The position numbers and the translations under genes are program-made. The notes beneath the pieces were generated by a model. The model was not told where the DNA came from, ran no database searches, and saw nothing but the letters and a program-made list of their open reading frames with translations. DNA of 7,587 bases from Alphaproteobacteria bacterium UBA4588 (GTDB lineage Bacteria > Pseudomonadota > Alphaproteobacteria > Puniceispirillales > Puniceispirillaceae), in NCBI GenBank assembly GCA_002387605.1, contig DGJU01000074.1:1566-9152 (forward strand), read 5' to 3'. This document shows positions 1 through 6,733 of this stretch, piece after piece (position 1 is the first letter of the stretch; the number at the start of each line of letters is the position of its first letter).

Positions 1-1002
1 ATCATTGTTCTGTTCTTGGTCCATACGTCCCGTCATCTCAAGAAAAATATCTTCGAGATCTGGCTCGGATGTTGAAACATCCCCTATCTCAATCCCGTGT
101 TCAATCAGGCTTGTAAGGATAGCGCCAACAGTCATATCTGCGGGGTCAAACCGGAATGTAACACCGCCCTCAGCTATCACAGGCTGCAGGGCGAGCAGCG
201 CCTCTGGCCACTGTTTTGGCACACCAGATGGCAGAGCAATGGTAACGTCTTTTCGGCCGGCAGAGCTTAGCAATGTTGAGGTCGGCTGGCAGGTCAGAAT
301 CCGGCCATGATCTAGAATGGCTATCTGGTCACACAGCGCCTGAGCTTCTTCAAGGTAATGAGTGGTAAGAACAATAGTCACACCTGATGCATTTAACTCT
401 CTGATATTGTCCCATAGCCGTTGGCGCAATGTGACATCTACGCCCGCTGTTGGCTCATCTAGCACCAGAATGGGCGGTTGATGCACCATGGCTTTGGCAA
501 CCAGCAAGCGTCTCCGCATTCCGCCAGAAAGCGTGCGAGCATAAGCATGGGCTTTATCGCTAAGCCCAACCATATCCAGTATTTCATCAGTGCGGCGTTC
601 TGCGCGCGGCACGCCATAAAGACCGGCATTGAATTCTAGTAATTCGCGCGGTGTGAAAAAGGCATCAATATTCAGCTCTTGTGGCACAATACCAATATTG
701 GCGCGCACTTGGCGTGGGTCTCTATCAAGGTCATCGCCCCAGACAGATACCTGTCCGGCTGTTTTAACAACTGTACCGGCAAGGATATTGATAAAAGTTG
801 ATTTGCCAGCACCGTTAGGCCCAAGAAGGCCAAAAATGCATCCTTGCGGTATATCAAGGCTAAGATTATTAAGCGCCAGCTTGGCAGGCGCGCGCTTGGT
901 GCCGGCATAAGTTTTTGAGAGCCCACGGGCCTGAATGGCAATCTGGGGCGGCTGGCCGCTCTGCTGGGCTGGCTTGGTGTAAATAATTGAGTGGTGAGAC
1001 AT
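1..1002 (-). CDS. ABC-2 type exporter, ATP-binding subunit (3' end cut by window edge)
   Basis: Cytoplasmic ATPase of an ABC exporter (CcmA/NodI/YadG-like group) that should power a separate membrane permease; the substrate cannot be told. I read 334 codons without a stop from the ATG at 1002 to the left edge. In order: Walker A GPNGAGKST (Lys67), Q-loop VPQ (Gln108), signature LSGGM (residues 158-162), Walker B ILVLDEP with catalytic Glu183, D-loop AGVD, and H-loop TTHYLEE (His215). A C-terminal accessory region of about 100 residues ends in LEDIFLEMTGR, the usual end of this family, so only a few residues are probably missing. The first 20 residues are a polar tail before the ATPase fold. 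The ribosome site is weak (GGA four bases before the ATG). A permease gene is expected next, beyond position 1. It is transcribed divergently from the zinc-finger/polA genes. The family is certain; the substrate is unknown. Confidence 0.93.
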   Translation of the reverse strand, partial: MSHHSIIYTKPAQQSGQPPQIAIQARGLSKTYAGTKRAPAKLALNNLSLDIPQGCIFGLLGPNGAGKSTFINILAGTVVKTAGQVSVWGDDLDRDPRQVRANIGIVPQELNIDAFFTPRELLEFNAGLYGVPRAERRTDEILDMVGLSDKAHAYARTLSGGMRRRLLVAKAMVHQPPILVLDEPTAGVDVTLRQRLWDNIRELNASGVTIVLTTHYLEEAQALCDQIAILDHGRILTCQPTSTLLSSAGRKDVTIALPSGVPKQWPEALLALQPVIAEGGVTFRFDPADMTVGAILTSLIEHGIEIGDVSTSEPDLEDIFLEMTGRMDQEQNND

Positions 1003-1056
1003 AAAATCCAAATAGCGTTATCGGTAAAAAAAAGCTAGTGTGTCAGGGATATTCTT

Positions 1057-1085
1057 TTTAGACAAACACCTATCTTTGCCGTCAC
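1057..1085 (-). promoter_or_regulatory. Candidate promoter for the ABC ATPase gene
   Basis: Read on the minus strand, GTGACG (1080-1085) and TCTAAA (1057-1062) are separated by exactly 17 bases and match the sigma-70 consensus at 4 of 6 positions each. Transcription would start near 1050 and leave a leader of about 48 bases. This is a match by eye only; such matches are common by chance. The divergent spacer (1003-1105) must also hold a plus-strand promoter for the zinc-finger gene and polA, but I could not pick a convincing one. It also contains a run of eight A at 1026-1033. Confidence 0.25.
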
Positions 1086-1092
1086 GAAAAAT

Positions 1093-1097
1093 GAGGA
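1093..1097 (+). promoter_or_regulatory. Ribosome binding site that decides the zf-CHCC start
   Basis: GAGGA lies eight bases before the ATG at 1106. It overlaps the competing in-frame ATG at 1091, which makes that upstream start unlikely. Confidence 0.7.
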
Positions 1098-1105
1098 ACG
1101 CTCTC

Positions 1106-1345
1106 ATGTCAAAACAAACGACATCAGCTCAGCCGGACACCGCTCATCGTCCCGCACCACAACATCCAGCAGGGGCCGATATCGTCATGCTGAAGGATGG
1201 ACAGACACGTGTGTCCTGCCATGGTGATGACGGCGCGCTTGGCCATCCTCTTATCTGGTTAACCGCAGAAACCCAGCCAGATGGTTCGGCATCGGTAACC
1301 TGTCCCTATTGCTCGCGCATATTTCAGCGCCCCATAGCCGGATAA
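1106..1345 (+). CDS. zf-CHCC zinc-finger protein (NDUFS6-like family)
   Basis: Small 79-residue protein with the Cys-His-Cys-Cys zinc-binding pattern of the zf-CHCC family, whose eukaryotic member NDUFS6 is an accessory zinc subunit of respiratory complex I. Visible ligands are Cys38, His47 (within LGHPLIWL) and Cys66/Cys69 (within VTCPYC). The first 25 residues are polar, rich in Pro and Gln, and probably disordered. There is no signal peptide or membrane segment, so it is cytoplasmic. I chose the ATG at 1106 because GAGGA (1093-1097) sits eight bases upstream; in-frame ATGs at 1040 and 1091 lack such a site and would add residues unlike the family. Its TAA shares a base with the polA ATG, so translation of the two is probably coupled. 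A role in complex I is known for the eukaryotic relative only; the function of the bacterial protein is inferred. Confidence 0.85.
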   Translation: MSKQTTSAQPDTAHRPAPQHPAGADIVMLKDGQTRVSCHGDDGALGHPLIWLTAETQPDGSASVTCPYCSRIFQRPIAG

Positions 1346-1347
1346 TG
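1343..1347 (+). promoter_or_regulatory. TAATG stop/start overlap coupling the zinc-finger gene to polA
   Basis: The TAA of the zinc-finger gene (1343-1345) shares its last A with the polA ATG (1345-1347). No good Shine-Dalgarno site precedes this ATG, so polA translation probably depends on ribosomes ending on the upstream gene. Confidence 0.65.
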
Positions 1348-4191
1348 ACAGAGGCATCTGCCCCAGAACAACTGGTTCTAATTGACGGGTCTGGCTATAT
1401 TTTCAGAGCGTTTCATGCTTTGCCCATGATGATGTCACCAGAAGGCGTACCGGTAAATGCTGTGTTTGGCTTTACCAAGATGCTGATGAAGCTGATGGAT
1501 GATTTGCAGCCCTCGCATGTGCTGGTGATCTTTGATGCGGGGCGGGTAACATTCCGCAACGATATCTATCCTGAATATAAGCAAAACAGAACCGACCCGC
1601 CAGACGAGCTCGTACCGCAATTTTCTCTTGTCAGAGACGCCACTGAGGCGATGTCTTTGCCAGTGACCGAACTGCCAGGATTCGAAGCCGATGACCTTAT
1701 TGCAAGCTATGCCAAGATGGCGCACGAGTCAGGAACCGACTGCCTGATTGTCTCATCCGATAAGGATTTGATGCAGCTTGTGCGCCCGGGCGTTACCATG
1801 CTTGACCCGATGAAACAGCGACGCATCAGTGATGCTGAGGTTGTTGAAAAATTTGGGGTTCTGCCGAACCGTGTCGTTGATGTTCAGTCACTTGCGGGCG
1901 ATTCAACCGATAATGTCCCCGGCGTGCCGGGCATTGGGATAAAGACAGCAGCAGAACTGATTAATCAGTTTGGCGATCTGGATAGCCTGCTTGCAGGTGC
2001 TGAGACGATTAAACAGCCGAAGCGCCGGGAAAATCTGGTGAATTTTGCTGAGCAGGCCCGCATCTCGCGCGAGCTTGTCAGGCTAAAAGATGATGTGCCG
2101 CTTGATAATAATATTGCGTCTCTTGTTCGCCCGCACCGCGATATGGACAGGCTGTCTGCTTTTTTATCAGGCCAAGGGTTCAACTCACTTCTGGCGAGCA
2201 TAGGCGCGAAAAACGCTGCCTCTCAGAAGACCGCGCCAACATCAGGCAAACCAGATTCGGCATCACCCTTTGGCGCTATTCTGCCGCCACATGTTGAAGC
2301 GCCCTCATATGAGCTGGTGACAACAACCGATGCTCTGAGCCGCTGGATTGATGAAGCGCGCTCTCAAGGCTTTATTGCTATTGATACTGAAACAACAAGT
2401 CTGAATGCCTCATCTGCGTCACTTGTCGGTGTTGCACTGGCAACAGCGCCGGGCAAGGCCTGTTATATTCCGTTGCGTCATGTCGCCCCGGCATCTGAGG
2501 GGGCTGCACAAGGCGGACTTGATTTTGCCGGTGATGCTGAGGTTGCAGAAACGGTTATGCTCGAGCAAATGGATGAAGCAGAGGCTCTTAGCCTATTGCG
2601 CGGTTTATGCGCCGATCCGTCCATCCTGAAAATTGGCCATAACCTCAAATATGATGCACATGTTCTCAGCCTTGAGCAGAATGGCGGCCTGAGCCTAACG
2701 CCTGTTGATGATACAATGTGTTTATCTTATGTGCTTGATGCTGGCAGAACAGAGCGGCATGGGCTTGATTATCTGGCGCTATCATTGCTGGATATTCAGA
2801 CGATTAAATATCAGGATGTGTGCGGCAAGGGCGCTAAGCAGATTTCCTTTGCTGAAGTCTCACCAGAGGCTGCTTGCACCTATGCAAGTGAAGATGCTGA
2901 TATAACCTTGCGGTTATGGACGATGCTGAAGCCGCGGCTTGCCCGCGAAGGCATGTCATCTGTGTATGAAAGGCTTGAGCGGCCCCTCATTCCTATCTTG
3001 GCCCATATGGAAGCAGCTGGCATCAAGGTTGATACACAGCTTTTGCATGGCTTATCGCAGGATTTTGCTGGGCGAATCCAAATCCTCGAAGGTGAAATTC
3101 ACCAGCTAGCAGGCGAGACCTTTAATATTGCGTCTCCGAAGCAGCTCGGTGAAATTCTATTTGAAAAGCTTGGATATGAAGGTGGCAAGAAATCCAAGAC
3201 AGGCGCCTTTTCAACAGGCGCAGATATTCTGGAAGATATGGCAGAAAATGGGGTTGAAATTGCCAGAAAAGTGCTTGATTACCGCCAGTTAGCAAAGCTG
3301 AAATCAACCTATACAGATGCGCTCATGGCGTCAGTGAATAACCGTACAGGACGGGTTCATACCTCCTTTTCAATGGTCGGTGCTTCAACGGGGCGATTAT
3401 CATCTTCAGATCCTAATCTGCAGAATATCCCTATCCGTACCCAAGAAGGCCGGCAAATACGGGGTGCCTTTATTGCGCGGCCGGGCTGTAAGCTTATTTC
3501 AGCTGATTATAGCCAGATTGAGCTGCGTCTTGTTGCCCATGTTGCTCAGGAAAAAACAATGCTGGAAGCATTCCGTAATGGGGTAGATATTCACGCCCAG
3601 ACAGCATCAGAAGTCTTCGGGGTTCCCTTGGACCAGATGGATGCAGAAACGCGGCGCCGCTCAAAAGCGATTAATTTTGGTATTGTTTATGGTATCTCAG
3701 CTTTTGGGCTTTCCCGCCAGCTCTCCATCCCTCAGTCAGAAGCGCGCGATTATATTGCAACCTATCTGGACAGGTTCCCTGGTATCCGCACCTATATGAA
3801 TGATGCGCGCGAATTTGCCCGCGAACATCTTTATGTTGAAACACTGTTTGGGCGGCGTATCCATATTGAACAGATTGGCGCGTCAAATCAGGCGATGCGT
3901 GGATTCTCCGAGCGGCAGGCGATTAATGCGCCTATTCAAGGAAGTGCTGCTGATATTATCAAGCGGGCCATGATATGTCTTCCGGCTGAACTTGCAGCCC
4001 AAGGGCTGGCAGCTGATATGTTACTTCAGGTGCATGATGAATTGATCTTTGAAGTCCCCGAAGAGCAGGCAGAGCAGTCGGTACAGCTGATAAAATCGGT
4101 GATGGAAAATGCAGCCTCTCCTGTGGTGCAGCTCTCCGTGCCGCTTGTTGTTGATGCAGGTATTGCTGATAGCTGGTCTGAAGCCCATTAA
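1345..4191 (+). CDS. polA: DNA polymerase I, three-domain, proofreading-competent
   Basis: Fills gaps and removes RNA primers from Okazaki fragments and acts in excision repair. It has 948 residues; E. coli PolA has 928. The 5' nuclease domain (about 8-300) carries its metal-binding acidic residues: Asp14, Glu114/Asp116/Asp117 (FEADD), Asp139/Asp141 (SDKD) and Asp186/Asp189 (GDSTDN), followed by the helix-hairpin-helix VPGIGIKTA. The 3'-5' exonuclease (about 325-530) keeps Asp347/Glu349 (DTETT), Asn433/Asp437 (HNLKYD) and Tyr513/Asp517 (YASED), so proofreading should work. The polymerase domain (about 545-946) has motif A DYSQIELR (Asp721, Glu726), the O-helix with Arg770, Lys774, Phe778 and Tyr782, and motif C QVHDE (His897, Asp898). 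From motif A onward, numbering is offset from E. coli by a constant 16. The ATG at 1345 overlaps the upstream TAA and gives the normal N-terminus MTEASAPEQLVLIDGSG; a TTG at 1309 would only add 12 unrelated residues. Confidence 0.98.
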   Translation: MTEASAPEQLVLIDGSGYIFRAFHALPMMMSPEGVPVNAVFGFTKMLMKLMDDLQPSHVLVIFDAGRVTFRNDIYPEYKQNRTDPPDELVPQFSLVRDATEAMSLPVTELPGFEADDLIASYAKMAHESGTDCLIVSSDKDLMQLVRPGVTMLDPMKQRRISDAEVVEKFGVLPNRVVDVQSLAGDSTDNVPGVPGIGIKTAAELINQFGDLDSLLAGAETIKQPKRRENLVNFAEQARISRELVRLKDDVPLDNNIASLVRPHRDMDRLSAFLSGQGFNSLLASIGAKNAASQKTAPTSGKPDSASPFGAILPPHVEAPSYELVTTTDALSRWIDEARSQGFIAIDTETTSLNASSASLVGVALATAPGKACYIPLRHVAPASEGAAQGGLDFAGDAEVAETVMLEQMDEAEALSLLRGLCADPSILKIGHNLKYDAHVLSLEQNGGLSLTPVDDTMCLSYVLDAGRTERHGLDYLALSLLDIQTIKYQDVCGKGAKQISFAEVSPEAACTYASEDADITLRLWTMLKPRLAREGMSSVYERLERPLIPILAHMEAAGIKVDTQLLHGLSQDFAGRIQILEGEIHQLAGETFNIASPKQLGEILFEKLGYEGGKKSKTGAFSTGADILEDMAENGVEIARKVLDYRQLAKLKSTYTDALMASVNNRTGRVHTSFSMVGASTGRLSSSDPNLQNIPIRTQEGRQIRGAFIARPGCKLISADYSQIELRLVAHVAQEKTMLEAFRNGVDIHAQTASEVFGVPLDQMDAETRRRSKAINFGIVYGISAFGLSRQLSIPQSEARDYIATYLDRFPGIRTYMNDAREFAREHLYVETLFGRRIHIEQIGASNQAMRGFSERQAINAPIQGSAADIIKRAMICLPAELAAQGLAADMLLQVHDELIFEVPEEQAEQSVQLIKSVMENAASPVVQLSVPLVVDAGIADSWSEAH

Positions 4192-4200
4192 TCTCTGCCT

Positions 4201-4222
4201 CAATCCTGCCGCGATCCTGCCA
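4201..4222 (+). repeat. Imperfect 11-bp direct repeat after polA
   Basis: CAATCCTGCCG (4201-4211) is followed directly by CGATCCTGCCA (4212-4222); the shared core is ATCCTGCC. It lies ten bases past the polA stop. No function can be assigned. No hairpin with a T run, hence no clear intrinsic terminator, is visible between polA and chvI. Confidence 0.5.
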
Positions 4223-4237
4223 TCATTTCTTCGGTCT

Positions 4238-4266
4238 TTGCAGCTATCAAGGATAGGCCTTAAGAT
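4238..4266 (+). promoter_or_regulatory. Candidate chvI promoter
   Basis: TTGCAG (4238-4243) and TAAGAT (4261-4266) are spaced by 17 bases, with 3 of 6 and 4 of 6 matches to the sigma-70 consensus. Transcription would start near 4273, about 60 bases before chvI. The -10 element overlaps a short inverted repeat, AGATA-GTGT-TATCT (4263-4276), which could be an operator or nothing. This is identified by eye only; chvI could instead be reached by transcription from polA. Confidence 0.3.
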
Positions 4267-4288
4267 AGTGTTATCTGAACAGCAGTTT

Positions 4289-4330
4289 GATGGCCCTAGA
4301 TAAAAGGATGGCCCTAAATAAAAGGATGGT
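4289..4330 (+). repeat. 18-bp tandem repeat, two copies plus a partial third, just before chvI
   Basis: GATGGCCCTAGATAAAAG (4289-4306) is repeated as GATGGCCCTAAATAAAAG (4307-4324) with one base changed, and a third copy begins GATGG at 4325. The last copy junction supplies the AAAAGGA (4320-4326) that best fits as the chvI ribosome site, nine bases before the ATG. The unit is six codons long and starts each time with an in-frame ATG. Confidence 0.9.
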
Positions 4331-4361
4331 AGGGGATGGCAACACGGCTAGCACTTGTTGA
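4290..4361 (+). other. Possible 23-codon upstream reading frame overlapping the chvI start
   Basis: Starting at the ATG in the first repeat copy, the frame reads MALDKR, MALNKR, then MVGDGNTASTC, and stops at TGA (4359-4361). It is out of frame with chvI and ends 26 bases inside it. ATGs at 4308 and 4326 open the same frame, each directly after AAAAGG, too close for a normal ribosome site. It could be a leader that tunes chvI translation, or an accident of the repeat; accident is more likely. Confidence 0.2.
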
Positions 4362-5031
4362 TGATGACCAGAATATTCTGACCTCTGTTGCGCTTGCGCT
4401 CGAAGCAGAGGGATATGAGGTTGATACCTATTTTGATGGGGAGCAGGCTCTTGCCGGTCTGATGCGCAGGCCCGCTGCCCTGGCAATATTGGATATTAAA
4501 ATGCCGCGTATGGATGGCACAGAATTATTGGGAAAAATTCGCCAGAAATCTGCCATGCCGGTTATTTTTCTGACCAGTAAGGATGATGAGCTTGATGAAG
4601 CACTTGGTCTTTCGCTTGGGGCAGATGACTATATCACCAAGCCGTTTTCCCAGCGGCTTCTTCTGGCACGTATTCGCGCTGTTTTGCGCCGCGCTGGTGG
4701 CCAAGCCCCCTTATCGGAAAGCAATGATACCATTGCACAGGGTGACCTGCTGCTGGATCCTGATAGGCATCTTTGTAGCTGGAAGGGCGATGAGGTAAAG
4801 CTTACGGTAACAGAGTTCTTGTTGTTGCAGGCATTAGCGTTGCGTCCGGGACATGTGAAAAGCAGAGACCAGTTGATGGATGCTGCCTATGGGGATGATA
4901 TCTTCTTGGAAGATCGCACCATAGATAGCCATATTAAACGCATCCGCCGAAAATTCCGGGCTCATGATAATCTGTTTGACCGCATTGAGACCTTGTATGG
5001 CATCGGCTATAAATATAAGCCAGATGCCTAG
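4336..5031 (+). CDS. chvI: ChvI-type response regulator (OmpR/PhoB family)
   Basis: Cytoplasmic transcription regulator, 231 residues. The receiver domain (about 3-118) has the acidic cluster Asp9-Asp11, phospho-acceptor Asp53 in LAILDIKMPRMDG, switch Thr80 (FLTSKD) and Lys102 (TKPFSQR). The C-terminal winged-helix DNA-binding domain (about 130-229) ends in the typical RTIDSHIKRIRRKF recognition-helix region and YGIGYKY. The N-terminus, LALVDDDQNILTSVALALEAEG by segments, closely resembles rhizobial ChvI, which controls exopolysaccharide, motility and acid or envelope-stress genes; the target genes here are unknown. The start at 4336 is supported by family length. AGGGG abuts the ATG directly and is too close, so AAAAGGA at 4320-4326 is the likelier ribosome site. 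It is followed 47 bases later by its kinase gene, so the two probably form an operon. Confidence 0.93.
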   Translation: MATRLALVDDDQNILTSVALALEAEGYEVDTYFDGEQALAGLMRRPAALAILDIKMPRMDGTELLGKIRQKSAMPVIFLTSKDDELDEALGLSLGADDYITKPFSQRLLLARIRAVLRRAGGQAPLSESNDTIAQGDLLLDPDRHLCSWKGDEVKLTVTEFLLLQALALRPGHVKSRDQLMDAAYGDDIFLEDRTIDSHIKRIRRKFRAHDNLFDRIETLYGIGYKYKPDA

Positions 5032-5063
5032 TCATTTCTGGTTCAGGCTGAAACGCACAAGGG

Positions 5064-5070
5064 AAGGAGG
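5064..5070 (+). promoter_or_regulatory. Strong ribosome binding site for the GTG start of chvG
   Basis: AAGGAGG, a near-perfect anti-16S match, lies eight bases before the GTG at 5079. This fixes a non-ATG start for the kinase; the next in-frame ATG (residue 23) falls inside the first membrane helix. Confidence 0.8.
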
Positions 5071-5078
5071 CGTAAATA

Positions 5079-6665
5079 GTGGCTAGTCGGCGGCGATTCT
5101 GGCCCTCATTTATTAGCCCGCTTTCTGCGCGTATTCTGGCGATTATGCTCCTGCCGCTGGCGTTGTTTCTGGTTGGGTTATTTTCGGTAGACCAATATCG
5201 GGATGTTCTTATCGCAGCAGAATTGGATGCGCTGGAGCGTCAGGGCCGAACGTTAGCGCGCTCGCTTGCGCTTGCCGAAGCAGAAAAAACCCCCTTTGCC
5301 CAGCGCCAGCTCTCCAGCCAGACGATGCGCCATCTTCTGCCACTTGTTGGCTATGGCTCTGAGCTTAGGGCGCGGGTTTTTCAGCCGACCGGCACCTTGA
5401 TGGCAGATACCTTTCAGCGCGGTGCAACCCGTTCGCTTATTCGGATGCAACGCAAACCAGAAATTGCGATGCGGTCTAAGGTGCGTATTGAACTTGTAGA
5501 GATGATGAACCGGCTGGCAGCCGCCCTTAGCAATCGCCCGCCCCTTCCGATTGTCAATATCCGCGGCATAAGACGGGCAGAAATGTTGCCAGATATTATG
5601 CTGGCGCTGCGCGGCGATACAATACGCAATGTCTGGCGTAATCCGGATAATCAGCTTGTTCTTGCGGTAAGTCTGCCCATCCAAGATTTGCGGGTTGTGC
5701 GGGGCAGTCTTTTGCTCACCACAACAGGCGGCGGTATAGAACAGCAAATTGGTGATGTGCAATGGGCATTCATTCAGCTTTTTACGGGTATTCTTGGCAT
5801 TACAGTTGCGCTTGGTCTGTATCTTTCGCGCTCGATCACACGCCCTATTGTGCAGCTTGCAGCCTCAGCAGACCAGCTCCGGATGACACGCGATACATCG
5901 CTTACCCTGCATGGCCTGCCAAATAGAAAAGATGAAATTGGACAGCTATCCCAAGCCCTCTCGGATATGACAGCAGAATTACAAAGGCGTATTGAAGCGA
6001 CGGCTGGATTTGCAGCAGACGTCGCGCATGAGTTAAAAAATCCTCTTACCTCATTACGGTCTGCTGTTGAGACAGTCTCGCGAATTGACGACCCTGCACA
6101 GCAGCGTAAATTGATGGATATTATCCTAGCAGATGTGCAACGCCTTGATAGGCTGATTACCGATATCTCACAAGCAAGCCGGGTGGATGCAGAATTATCT
6201 ATCCTGCCCGAAGACGCCGAAGATTTTTCGGCTCTTTTGGAAAATTGGGTACAGTTCAGCCGTGACCGTCACCCCCAGATTGATATTAAGCTTGATAAAA
6301 CAGACAAAGCTGTTTTGGTGCGTCTGCATGCGGGCCGTGTTATTCAGATACTTGATAATCTGCTGGCAAATGCTGTCACATTTAATGCAATAGGCGCTCC
6401 GATAGAGATCAGGTTAACCCAGCATCGCGGCATGGCGGTCTTCATAATTCGTGATTTTGGCCCTGGTATCCCTGCTGGAAAACGGGATAAGATTTTTGAG
6501 CGGTTTTATACTGAGCGGCCTGCTTCTGAGGGATTTGGAACGCATTCTGGACTAGGTCTGTCAATTTCACGCCAGATAGCAGATGCTCATGGCGGCGCAT
6601 TAGAAGCTGACTCTCACACAGAGGGCGGCGCTGTCTTTACCCTGACATTACCGGTAGCCGCCTAG
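5079..6665 (+). CDS. chvG: ChvG-type sensor histidine kinase
   Basis: Inner-membrane kinase of 528 residues, partner of the adjacent ChvI. Layout: basic N-terminus (SRRR), first membrane helix (about 19-36), a periplasmic sensor domain of about 190 residues (38-228), second helix (about 229-249), HAMP (about 250-305), HisKA with phospho-acceptor His317 in AHELKNPL, and the ATPase domain (about 410-527) with N-box Asn427/Asn431, G1 box DFGPG (Asp459), IFERFYTERP and G2 box SGLGLSI (490-496). The opening SPLSARILAI and the FERFYT to SGLGLSISRQ stretch are typical of ChvG/ExoS. It is somewhat shorter than the roughly 580-600 residues I recall for rhizobial ChvG. In rhizobia the periplasmic inhibitor ExoR holds this sensor off; no exoR is in the window, so the signal sensed here is unknown. 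The start is GTG. Confidence 0.93.
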   Translation: MASRRRFWPSFISPLSARILAIMLLPLALFLVGLFSVDQYRDVLIAAELDALERQGRTLARSLALAEAEKTPFAQRQLSSQTMRHLLPLVGYGSELRARVFQPTGTLMADTFQRGATRSLIRMQRKPEIAMRSKVRIELVEMMNRLAAALSNRPPLPIVNIRGIRRAEMLPDIMLALRGDTIRNVWRNPDNQLVLAVSLPIQDLRVVRGSLLLTTTGGGIEQQIGDVQWAFIQLFTGILGITVALGLYLSRSITRPIVQLAASADQLRMTRDTSLTLHGLPNRKDEIGQLSQALSDMTAELQRRIEATAGFAADVAHELKNPLTSLRSAVETVSRIDDPAQQRKLMDIILADVQRLDRLITDISQASRVDAELSILPEDAEDFSALLENWVQFSRDRHPQIDIKLDKTDKAVLVRLHAGRVIQILDNLLANAVTFNAIGAPIEIRLTQHRGMAVFIIRDFGPGIPAGKRDKIFERFYTERPASEGFGTHSGLGLSISRQIADAHGGALEADSHTEGGAVFTLTLPVAA

Positions 6666-6684
6666 CGTAGAAAGTAGCTAAGGC
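6660..6684 (+). other. Weak hairpin across the chvG stop codon
   Basis: GCCTAGC (6660-6666, containing the TAG) can pair with GCTAAGGC (6677-6684), leaving one bulged A and a 10-base loop. No T run follows, so it is not an intrinsic terminator and rapZ is probably read from the chvIG transcript. It may have no function. Confidence 0.25.
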
Positions 6685-6733
6685 TCTGCGAATAGATTGT
6701 CGCATCTGGGCTGATTTGTGCTAAGGGTAGGGT

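Noticed and set aside
5..941. Plus-strand and minus-strand frames across 5-310, 629-910 and 672-941
   Set aside because: All lie in other frames of the ABC ATPase gene, whose frame carries a full set of ATPase motifs.
1040..1105. Longer N-terminus for the zinc-finger protein from ATG 1040
   Set aside because: No ribosome site precedes it, the added residues resemble no family member, and a good GAGGA site points to ATG 1106.
4244..4276. Possible intrinsic terminator after polA
   Set aside because: The two hairpins have five-base-pair AT-rich stems and no following T tract.
5042..5052. Odd palindrome TTCAG-G-CTGAA between chvI and chvG
   Set aside because: It is only five base pairs around a single base, with no T run and no second copy; it is too short to call an operator or terminator.
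5253..5762. 169-codon open frame on the minus strand inside chvG
   Set aside because: It is antisense to a well-supported kinase gene, has no recognisable motif or ribosome site, and its residue mix (many His, Lys, Cys, Asn) looks like a shadow of the real frame.
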